Made by a program: the position numbers and the translations under genes
NCBI GenBank assembly: GCA_964584815.1
Contig: CAZPBO010000025.1
Location: 1 to 29,304, forward strand
Reading direction: 5' to 3'
Length of the DNA stretch: 29,304 bases
Origin: CAZPBO01 sp964584815
GTDB lineage: Bacteria > Planctomycetota > SKW154
The notes under the pieces: model-generated
Databases searched by the model: none
The model's input: the letters and a program-made list of their open reading frames with translations, nothing else
Told to the model about the DNA's origin: nothing
Part shown: piece after piece, positions 23,544 to 29,304 of the stretch
Position numbering within the stretch: the first letter of the stretch is position 1
Layout of the letters: every line of letters starts with the position of its first letter

Positions 23544-24968
23544 ATGGAAGAGTTGCTGCAAGACCCCGAGTTTTTTAAGATGCTGTTTGCTTTAAGCGGC
23601 GATGCCTGCTATGTGCTTGACCGCAGGCGACGCAAATATCTGCTTGTGAACAAAGCGTTTGAGCGTCTGACTGGCTACAGCACGGAGGAGTTGACAAGCG
23701 GGGAGGTGCGTCCGCTGGACATTGTGGCGCCGGAATTCAGAGAGCAGGCAGCGAGCCTTGACGAAGATTTAAGGAAGAAGGGCATAGCGCGGCTTGAGGT
23801 TGAGATACTGCGCAAGAACGGCAAGCGTCGTTGGTGCGAAGCGACGATTCACAATGTCAACTACAAAGGATATGCGCTGCGGATAGGGTCGCTGCGGGAT
23901 GTGACACGGCGCAGGCGCCTGCAGCGCCAACTTGAGCATCAGATAGAGTTGCAGCGCAAAAAGGCGGTTGAAGCGGCGCGTGCGTCGCTGCGTCTTTACC
24001 AGATAACCGAAAAACTCCGCCACATTCCCCACCTTGCCACCGACCTGATGGCGGCGGAAACCGAACCGCAGATGCTCAAAGACGCCGCAGCATATCTGAC
24101 CACCCGCACCGCCTTCAACTACGCCGAAGCCGCGTTCTACATCCGATACGGGCGCTATCTTCTCCGTATGGATACAAACGAAGACCCCATTCCCACCAAT
24201 GCCAACAACCGCATAGCGCGCATCTTCCGTGGCGAGAAGGTGCGCCAACGCAAAAGAGAGTTGCTGCTCCAACTCAAAGGGCACAGACGCGTTCTGGGCG
24301 TTCTGCGGGTGGTGTTTGACCCCGAAGAGTTCGCGATGTTTTCGCGCAACCGTGCTGCTTTATCGGAACAAATTTCACTGGTTGAGACGGTGGCGGACAT
24401 AGTGGCGTTGGCGCTGCTTGATTTGCGTCTGGTGAAGCGGCTTGAGCGGTTGGCAAGGGTGGACAGTTTGACAGGCGTGTTTAACCGGCGCTATTTTGAG
24501 CGGCGCCTCAACCTTGAGACTGACCGCGCCAGGCGCTACAGTCGCCCTCTGTCGCTGCTGCTCCTTGATATGGACGGTCTGAAGGAGATAAACGACAGAT
24601 ATGGGCACGCAGCGGGGGATGCGGCGCTGAAGGCGCTGGCACGGCTGATGAACCGCACCTCCCGCGCGGCGGACGCCGTCTGCCGCATCGGCGGGGATGA
24701 GTTTGTCATCATCCTTCCCGAAACCACCTTGAAAGACGCCCTTAAGAAGGCAAAGACACTGCAAAGACATATCCGCAAACTGCGTGTTGACTACGATGGC
24801 AAAAAGATAGAGTTGCGTGCTTCTGTGGGGGTTGCACAGTTCAATCCGAAGGAGAAAGCCGAGGATTTTCTGGCGCGGGCGGATGCCGCTATGTATCGTG
24901 CAAAGCAGAAAAGGCTCGGAATCGGTGTTGCTGGAGGGGAGCAAAATGGACTTGATGGAGGCGATTAA
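23544..24968 (+). CDS. PAS-GAF-GGDEF diguanylate cyclase
   Basis: The protein should make cyclic di-GMP from two GTP. An N-terminal PAS domain (about 5-125; LVNKAFERLTGYSTEEL) is followed by a coiled-coil linker (about 122-155). A GAF-like domain (about 155-295) and the GGDEF domain (about 305-465) come next. The active site is intact: DSLTGVFNRRYFERRL, LDMDGLKEINDRYGHAAGD and GGDEF at 383-387. The inhibitory I-site RAAD (374-377) sits exactly five residues before GGDEF, so feedback inhibition by product is expected. No membrane segment is seen, so it is a cytoplasmic sensor; the signal is unknown. It starts two bases after gatA and overlaps the nitroreductase by 23 bases. Confidence 0.93.
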   Translation: MEELLQDPEFFKMLFALSGDACYVLDRRRRKYLLVNKAFERLTGYSTEELTSGEVRPLDIVAPEFREQAASLDEDLRKKGIARLEVEILRKNGKRRWCEATIHNVNYKGYALRIGSLRDVTRRRRLQRQLEHQIELQRKKAVEAARASLRLYQITEKLRHIPHLATDLMAAETEPQMLKDAAAYLTTRTAFNYAEAAFYIRYGRYLLRMDTNEDPIPTNANNRIARIFRGEKVRQRKRELLLQLKGHRRVLGVLRVVFDPEEFAMFSRNRAALSEQISLVETVADIVALALLDLRLVKRLERLARVDSLTGVFNRRYFERRLNLETDRARRYSRPLSLLLLDMDGLKEINDRYGHAAGDAALKALARLMNRTSRAADAVCRIGGDEFVIILPETTLKDALKKAKTLQRHIRKLRVDYDGKKIELRASVGVAQFNPKEKAEDFLARADAAMYRAKQKRLGIGVAGGEQNGLDGGD

Positions 24969-25500
24969 AGGGAGGCGTTCTGTGAGGCGTTTCAGTGGTG
25001 CGGGTGTTGCGCGCGAGGCGCTGGAGGAGATGCTTGATGCGGCGCGGTGGGCGCCCTCGTGGGCGAACACACAGTGCTGGCGTTTCGTGGTGGTGGAAGA
25101 TGCTGCAAAAATCGCCGCACTTAAAGAAACTATGCCTGAACGCAACCCCGCAAGACCCGCCTTTGACACCTGCTCGTATGTAGTCGCTTTCCTCGCCAAG
25201 CACGGGCTTTCTGCTTACAAGCGTGGCGAGAAGGTGGAAGAGCGCGACTGGTATATGTTTGACATCGGATGCTGCGTCCAGAACTTCTGTCTGGCAGCAC
25301 ACTCTTTGGGGTTTGCTACCGTCATAGTGGGACTGTTTGACTGGCGTAAAGCCAATCAGATATTGGGCGTTCCTGAAGGATATGAGGTGGTCTGTCTTGT
25401 GCCGGTTGGCACACCAGAGACATACCCACCTGCGCCGCCGCGAAAACCTCTTCAACAACTTATAAGTTACGACACCTTCCGCCCAGACCCCGCTCAATGA
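24946..25500 (+). CDS. Nitroreductase family protein (FMN-dependent)
   Basis: The 184-residue protein begins MDLMEAIKGRRSVRRFSGAG and has APSWANTQCWRFVVVED, the FMN-binding opening of the nitroreductase fold. DIGCCVQNFCLAAHSLGFAT and a Gly/Pro ending (VCLVPVGTPETYPPAPPRKP) complete the pattern. Such enzymes transfer electrons from NAD(P)H to nitro compounds, quinones or other acceptors; the natural substrate is unknown. I chose ATG 24946, preceded by GGAGGGG at about six bases. A longer in-frame start at 24817 lies inside the cyclase gene. It closes the long plus-strand unit, and its stop overlaps the end of the convergent NifX-like gene by 7 bases. Confidence 0.92.
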   Translation: MDLMEAIKGRRSVRRFSGAGVAREALEEMLDAARWAPSWANTQCWRFVVVEDAAKIAALKETMPERNPARPAFDTCSYVVAFLAKHGLSAYKRGEKVEERDWYMFDIGCCVQNFCLAAHSLGFATVIVGLFDWRKANQILGVPEGYEVVCLVPVGTPETYPPAPPRKPLQQLISYDTFRPDPAQ

Positions 25501-25850
25501 TGGGTGCAGGGACCAAAACCATCGTGGTCACAGGTTGACTCGCCAGTTGTGAGGGTGCCTTTTGCAAGCGCCTCTACCGCCGCTTCCACACCACCGCTCA
25601 CACCAGTGTAAACCTTAATACCCAACTGCTCAAAAAAAGCGACCGCGCGCGGTCCCATCCCACCGCATATCACCACATCAACCCCGCGCTCCTTCATCAG
25701 GCGGGGGAGCAGTCCCGGCGCGTGGGACGGCGGCGTCTCCTCCCCCACAAAACGCACCTCTCCGCCCTCAACCTCGTAAAACCGAAACCTCCCGCATCTC
25801 CCAAAATGGGGACTCACAACATCTCCATCTGCAGCAACCGCAACCTTCAT
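25494..25850 (-). CDS. NifX/NifB-C-terminal-like protein (dinitrogenase FeMo-cofactor biosynthesis family)
   Basis: The 118-residue protein has the family start MKVAVAADGDVVSPHFGRC. VDVVICGGMGPRAVAFFEQL and a GIKVYTGVSGGVEAAVEALA block follow. The family binds iron-sulfur or iron-molybdenum precursor clusters. The tail CDHDGFGPCTHH (107-118) holds two Cys and three His and is a likely metal ligand set. Homologues occur widely in organisms that do not fix nitrogen, so nitrogen fixation is not implied. ATGA overlap with the NifU-like gene shows tight coupling. Confidence 0.9.
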   Translation of the reverse strand: MKVAVAADGDVVSPHFGRCGRFRFYEVEGGEVRFVGEETPPSHAPGLLPRLMKERGVDVVICGGMGPRAVAFFEQLGIKVYTGVSGGVEAAVEALAKGTLTTGESTCDHDGFGPCTHH

Positions 25851-26236
25851 TCGCGCTCCTCCTCAATGTCCGAAAAAACATATCGCCAGATGGCTTTATG
25901 CAATGCGACGGCGGCAATCGCCGAACAATGCACTTTCTGCGGCGGCAGACCCCCAAGGTGTGCCACCACCGCCTCATCCGTCACCTCCCACGCACTGTCC
26001 AAATCCTTCCCCTCCACCAACTCGCATAACGCCTCACAACAGGCAACAAGCGCAGGACACCCACAAGCCAGATATGATATCGCCGCAATAATCCCTTTAT
26101 CTATGCGCAGAAAAAGGGTGACAGTGTCACCACAGGCGGCATTGCCAACGCTTGCCGCAACAGTGGCGCCGTTCATTCTCCCCGCATAACGCGGCTTGTA
26201 GAACCTCCGCAACACCGACTCGCCATAGCGCCGCAT
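25847..26236 (-). CDS. NifU/IscU-like Fe-S cluster assembly scaffold
   Basis: The 129-residue protein has the three conserved scaffold cysteines. Cys35 and Asp37 are in GNAACGD, Cys60 is in the LACGCPALVA segment, and Cys104 follows His103 in LPPQKVHCSA. It opens with RYGESVLRRFYKPRYAGRMN, the usual 'y.e.v.dhf.nPrn.G'. Such scaffolds build clusters with sulfur from a cysteine desulfurase, which is not present here. I chose ATG 26236, which matches the family start and stands five bases after the MBL gene's stop. An in-frame ATG at 26278 would add 14 residues. Confidence 0.88.
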   Translation of the reverse strand: MRRYGESVLRRFYKPRYAGRMNGATVAASVGNAACGDTVTLFLRIDKGIIAAISYLACGCPALVACCEALCELVEGKDLDSAWEVTDEAVVAHLGGLPPQKVHCSAIAAVALHKAIWRYVFSDIEEERE

Positions 26237-26240
26237 CGCC

Positions 26241-26915
26241 TTAAAACTCAACAACTGTTCCCGCCGCCGCATCCACAAACCCCTCCTTGAACGCCTTGCT
26301 AAACACCTCTCGCGCCTCCTGACCAGAACAGTGACACGGTCCCACCTTTTCTACACCCATCCCCTTAAGCCGCTTTACGAGTGAGTTGAGAGCGTCCTGT
26401 GGCGCGCCTGCAAGATGAAACCCTCCCACAAGCAGGAATTTGCTGTTCGGAAATCGTTTGGCGGCAATCTCCACCATCCGCGCCACACCAGGATGCGCAC
26501 AACCGCATAAAATAAGTGTCAAATCGTCCCCAGGCACCACCAAGAACTGCTCCGGCAACATCCCGCCAACAAGCACAGACTGCGCCCTTCCGCCCAAATC
26601 CTGAACCCCAAGATTCTCCACCACACGATGCCCACCTCCAACACCGCCTTTGCCCGGCACCACCACAGGAATCCGACGCGGCAGCGCCCCAAGCCCCCCC
26701 GTATGGTCAGGATGACGATGACTCAATATCACCCAGTCCAGATAGTCCACAGGCACATCCAGAGCCTTTAAGTTGTGGAGCAGCGGGTCAATGCCGGCTC
26801 CCGTGTCAAAAAGTATCTTGCGCTTGGGTGTCTCCACATACGCGGAAAATCCCCAACCCGTTCGCAGACGCACATCCGCCTTCCTGTTATCAAAAACAAT
26901 CACAACTCTGCTCAT
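26241..26915 (-). CDS. MBL-fold metallohydrolase (RFA-P synthase-like branch)
   Basis: The 224-residue protein has the zinc motif SHRHPDH (His66, His68, Asp70, His71) and further candidate ligands His141 (GCAHPGV) and His167 (GGFHL). GWGFSAYVET with KILFDTGAG at the start and PCHCSGQEA near the end are typical of the branch often labelled dihydropterin ribofuranosyl-aminobenzene-phosphate synthase-like. That label rests on archaeal relatives and should not be taken as the function here. The protein is shorter than many members (about 250-280). It overlaps the methyltransferase by 4 bases and is followed directly by the NifU-like gene. Confidence 0.88.
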   Translation of the reverse strand: MSRVVIVFDNRKADVRLRTGWGFSAYVETPKRKILFDTGAGIDPLLHNLKALDVPVDYLDWVILSHRHPDHTGGLGALPRRIPVVVPGKGGVGGGHRVVENLGVQDLGGRAQSVLVGGMLPEQFLVVPGDDLTLILCGCAHPGVARMVEIAAKRFPNSKFLLVGGFHLAGAPQDALNSLVKRLKGMGVEKVGPCHCSGQEAREVFSKAFKEGFVDAAAGTVVEF

Positions 26916-27514
26916 CCCTCTATCTCCAAAACACCCATAACAAACTCGCCCAAAAACCCCCGAATCCCCAACGCCTCAAAACTGGAGCGCCACACAAGTG
27001 AACGCCCCAATTCTTGCTCCACATCCGCAGGTCGCAAAAAACGCGCTTTTCTGAACCATCCCCCCACAAAAAAGTCCCTTGCGCGCCTTACAATGTTCAA
27101 AACCCCCCACCGTCCCAGAAGCCCTACTGCTACCCTTCTGCGCGCCACACGAACCATCTCCCTCAACACCGCACCCATATCTTCCACAAACTCCAGAACC
27201 GCGACACAGAAGACGCAATCAAAACAGTTGGCTTTGAAAGGCAACCGCGCCGCATCTCCCCTCACATACACCCCACCTTTGCCTGCAGCATAACGCAACA
27301 TCCCAGAAGATATGTCAAGTCCGACCTTAAACGGCGCCTCTATCTTCCTTGTGAAAAAACCTGTGCCGCAGCCTACATCCAAAACAGAACCGCACCCAGA
27401 AAGTGCCCTTAAAACAAGACGCAACTCCGCTCCACCGAGTCGCCTGCCCCTCGGCTCTCTATACCACCGCTCATACGCAGTTGCCTTTGCCAGTCCCTCA
27501 TCCTGCCCTTCCAT
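26912..27514 (-). CDS. Class I SAM-dependent methyltransferase
   Basis: The 200-residue protein has the SAM-binding motif SVLDVGCGTGFFTRKI (43-58), with KVGLDISSGMLRYA and ARLPFKANCFDCVFCVAVLEF as motifs II and IV. It starts with a short YERWYREPRGRR segment common in such enzymes. The substrate cannot be told. It heads the minus-strand group with the MBL, NifU-like and NifX-like genes. Homologues in similar clusters are often given no function. No ribosome binding site precedes the ATG, and the predicted promoter places the transcript start almost at the ATG. Confidence 0.88.
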   Translation of the reverse strand: MEGQDEGLAKATAYERWYREPRGRRLGGAELRLVLRALSGCGSVLDVGCGTGFFTRKIEAPFKVGLDISSGMLRYAAGKGGVYVRGDAARLPFKANCFDCVFCVAVLEFVEDMGAVLREMVRVARRRVAVGLLGRWGVLNIVRRARDFFVGGWFRKARFLRPADVEQELGRSLVWRSSFEALGIRGFLGEFVMGVLEIEG

Positions 27515-27522
27515 AGCCTATT

Positions 27523-27551
27523 ATCATATTCCTCTACCACCCTGAAAACAA
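27523..27551 (-). promoter_or_regulatory. Possible promoter giving a near-leaderless transcript
   Basis: On the minus strand TTGTTT (27546-27551) and TATGAT (27523-27528) are 17 bases apart. The start point would fall about one or two bases before the methyltransferase ATG at 27514. The absence of a purine-rich ribosome binding site there agrees with leaderless initiation. Confidence 0.4.
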
Positions 27552-27570
27552 CACCAACCACCAAACAAAT

Positions 27571-27601
27571 ATGACACATCCACACAAGTCAGGGGTATAA
27601 A
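27571..27601 (+). promoter_or_regulatory. Possible promoter of the caspase-like gene
   Basis: ATGACA (27571-27576) and TATAAA (27596-27601) are 19 bases apart, a slightly long spacer. The -10 sits in GGGGTATAAAT, the same 11-base block as upstream of the RsbW-like gene (5284-5294). The leader would be about 50 bases, ending in GGGGAG ahead of the TTG start. The remainder of the 142-base gap (27515-27656) shows nothing else. Confidence 0.4.
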
Positions 27602-27656
27602 TCTGTAGAAACCGCCCTACCTGGGTAAACATCGTAAAAATTGGGGAGACAATCCC

Positions 27657-29087
27657 TTGAAAAAGAACAAGTCAGGTGTCCTTGTTGCAATTGCGGTGGC
27701 AGGACTTCTCACCACATCCACAGCAGGCACAAAACAGAACCAATCCCGCGCTAAGCGCGGCAATCCAATACAGGAGAGCGAACAACTCTGGTTCCAGGCA
27801 AAAGAGAACCAATGGTGCGTTCAAATCCTCTCTATGACGGCAAAAGGCAACAACCTACTTAAGGAAAATAAGGGCAAAACTTATGATGTGAAACTGATGA
27901 AGGGCTGCACCGTCAAGTATCAAATCATCGGCAAGAAGGGAGAGCCGGTTGAGATTTGGCTGTATGTGCGCTACAAGGGCGCAAAAGACGCAAAACCCGG
28001 CACATATGAGCATGCGCGGCACTGGTTTTATCATAAAGTTTTGAAGGAGAAGCCGTCTGTTCCAAATGAGGCCGACCAGAAATGCATCCCCGCGATTCTG
28101 GTTGAACGCAAGAAACACACACCGAAAAATGACTCTGAGGAGTTGAGTAAGGAGTGGGATGGTCGTGATGGCAGCAAATGTGACTGTAACAGGATACTGC
28201 TTGCAGGTGAATACGAGTTGGTGTTGCGCGTATATGATGCATCGGATAAGAAGAAGAGCAGAGAAGACATAAAACACTTCACCATCGCCCAACCCCATGC
28301 CTTTTCTTATGGCGCTTACGAGGAACTTAGAAGGGATAAGGAGTGGTGCATAAAACGGGCGAAAAAGGTGAAAGAGTCCCTAAAGAAATTGGGGTTCCAG
28401 GCGCGTATTATGCCCGCCGATGAAACAACTGCCGAAGCCGCCTATAAAGGTTTGACGGATATGGCCGCAGCATACTGGTCATATCAACACGGAAGCGATT
28501 TCAAAACACTTGTGTTTAAGAGATATGATGTCAAGGAGGGAAAAATCCTGTCGTCATTCATGCGAACAGAAAAATTTACGAAACAGCCATGGGTGGAAAA
28601 AGCGGATGTGGAGTTACCGAAGAAGGGCAGAGTGTTCGACGACATGCTTTTTGTGTTTCCTTGGGCTTGCATCACGGATTGGCCAAATGACAACACGACC
28701 ATAATGGCTCGGTTTCGTGCGCTTGGAGCAGATATAACAATTGCTTTCACAAAACTATGGGTCCGAAGCCGAAACGGTAAAGGCGAACCCGCTTTTGTTT
28801 CTTCTCTTGTTCAATTCGCACGAACATGGAACAAAGCAGACAATGTGTATCCCTCAACTGCCGCTTGTGTTAAACAAGCAATAAAGGCTGCTAAGGAAGC
28901 TGCAAAGATGGTTACACCACCTTACGAGGAGCCGGTGCCTGACGAAAAATTTAACGACTCGCTTGACTCAATCCGTGTAGTATACAATAAACAACTATTC
29001 CATGGTGCGGCTGGGAAGGAGCCGGAGCCTCCACACACAGCGCTTTACCCAGCGCGGTACGGATGCTGGTGGGGGAGAAAAAAATGA
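27657..29087 (+). CDS. Secreted protein with Ig-like region and apparent caspase-like (clan CD) domain
   Basis: The 476-residue protein has a signal peptide (basic start, hydrophobic core GVLVAIAVAGLLTT, small residues after). Residues about 45-210 are beta-rich and Ig-like (KGCTVKYQIIGKKGEPVEIW; LLAGEYELVLRVYDA), with several cysteines. From about 220 to 415 the pattern fits caspase-like folds. A helix and strand (RAKKVKESLKKLGFQARIMP) lead to AAAYWSYQHGSDF with His278. A strand ending LFVFPWACITDW with Cys338 follows, then MARFRALGADITIAF and a final helix. The His-Gly and Ala-Cys pair after strands are the clan CD hallmark. The start is TTG, with GGGGAG eight bases upstream. Base composition looks richer in A and T than in the neighbours. 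I could not name a family. Confidence 0.65.
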   Translation: MKKNKSGVLVAIAVAGLLTTSTAGTKQNQSRAKRGNPIQESEQLWFQAKENQWCVQILSMTAKGNNLLKENKGKTYDVKLMKGCTVKYQIIGKKGEPVEIWLYVRYKGAKDAKPGTYEHARHWFYHKVLKEKPSVPNEADQKCIPAILVERKKHTPKNDSEELSKEWDGRDGSKCDCNRILLAGEYELVLRVYDASDKKKSREDIKHFTIAQPHAFSYGAYEELRRDKEWCIKRAKKVKESLKKLGFQARIMPADETTAEAAYKGLTDMAAAYWSYQHGSDFKTLVFKRYDVKEGKILSSFMRTEKFTKQPWVEKADVELPKKGRVFDDMLFVFPWACITDWPNDNTTIMARFRALGADITIAFTKLWVRSRNGKGEPAFVSSLVQFARTWNKADNVYPSTAACVKQAIKAAKEAAKMVTPPYEEPVPDEKFNDSLDSIRVVYNKQLFHGAAGKEPEPPHTALYPARYGCWWGRKK

Positions 29088-29304
29088 AAACAAAAGTTGT
29101 CATAATCGTTCTGGTCTGTGTATGTCTTGCGTTGCTGCTCCTACTGCGACCGTATAACCTGACCACACCCAAGATAAGAATCTCTCAGAAAAAGAAAGTT
29201 AAAGCAGCTCAGAGCGTGCCGTCCTGTGACAAAGACAGTGTGGCCCAAAATGTACTGGCACCGGGTTTTGCAACATTCTATCGTGTGAAAATCCAGCCTG
29301 TCAA
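29084..29304 (+). CDS. Membrane-anchored protein, N-terminal part (runs off window)
   Basis: Seventy-three codons are present and the frame stays open to the window end. It starts MKTKVVIIVLVCVCLALLLL, a basic start and a hydrophobic segment that acts as an anchor or signal. A lysine-rich stretch (ISQKKKVKAA) and then a sequence with one Cys (VPSCDKDSVAQN) follow. No family is recognisable. The ATG overlaps the stop of the caspase-like gene (ATGA), so the two are cotranslated and are probably functional partners. Confidence 0.7.
   Translation, partial: MKTKVVIIVLVCVCLALLLLLRPYNLTTPKIRISQKKKVKAAQSVPSCDKDSVAQNVLAPGFATFYRVKIQPV

Noticed and set aside
25494..26236. Nitrogen fixation genes
   Set aside because: NifX-like and NifU-like proteins are common outside nitrogen fixers, and no nifH, nifD, nifK or nifB is seen.
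1..29304. CRISPR arrays, tRNA or rRNA genes, insertion sequences, prophage
   Set aside because: No regularly spaced repeats, cloverleaf-like sequences, transposase or phage genes were found, and the short gaps leave little room.

Overview
The window reads as a gene-dense chromosomal segment of a Gram-negative-type (diderm) bacterium. In its favour are an ADP-heptosyltransferase-like GT9 enzyme, a protein with a beta-barrel-like pattern ending in an aromatic residue, and a lipoprotein. MurD and UppS show that it makes peptidoglycan. The signal peptidase I carries CxxC zinc-ribbon-like pairs and a large extra domain, which recalls signal peptidases of Planctomycetota and related uncultivated lineages. 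That placement is a low-confidence inference. I see no rRNA, tRNA, CRISPR array, insertion sequence or prophage. No gene-free stretch exceeds about 145 bases, genes overlap by 1-30 bases throughout, and GTG and TTG starts are common.

Layout. (1) 1-3092, minus: purA, uppS, cdsA and the start of a GT4 glycosyltransferase. (2) 3233-5238, plus: an unknown membrane protein and a UDP-N-acetylhexosamine-type dehydrogenase. (3) 5320-5757, plus: a small RsbW-like protein with degenerate ATP-binding G boxes. (4) 5754-7956, minus: rpmE, prfA, prmC behind a good sigma-70-type promoter. (5) 8050-14724, minus: a seven-gene envelope/secretion operon holding an outer-membrane-type protein, a membrane protein, a divergent WecB-like protein, a DUF4416 protein, a secreted transglutaminase-like protein, a secreted TPR-like protein and the GT9 enzyme. 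(6) 14842-25500, plus: a ten-gene unit with an aromatic amino acid ammonia-lyase (HutH-like), an acyl-CoA carboxylase carboxyltransferase, a PEGA lipoprotein, murD, lepB, an NTF2-like membrane protein, gatC, gatA, a PAS-GAF-GGDEF cyclase and a nitroreductase. (7) 25494-27514, minus: a methyltransferase, an MBL-fold hydrolase, a NifU/IscU-like scaffold and a NifX-like protein. (8) 27657-29304, plus: a secreted protein with an apparent caspase-like (clan CD) domain, followed by a membrane-anchored protein cut by the window end.

Much of the window is housekeeping: purine synthesis, isoprenoid and phospholipid precursors, translation termination, peptidoglycan, secretion and Gln-tRNA amidation. 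The less ordinary parts are the caspase-like protein and its partner, the enlarged signal peptidase, the RsbW-like protein that seems unable to bind ATP normally, the divergent epimerase-like protein in the envelope operon, and the small Fe-S/metal-cluster gene set. The two divergent regions (3093-3232 and 14731-14841) and the regions upstream of 5320, 7956 and 27657 hold the recognisable promoters.
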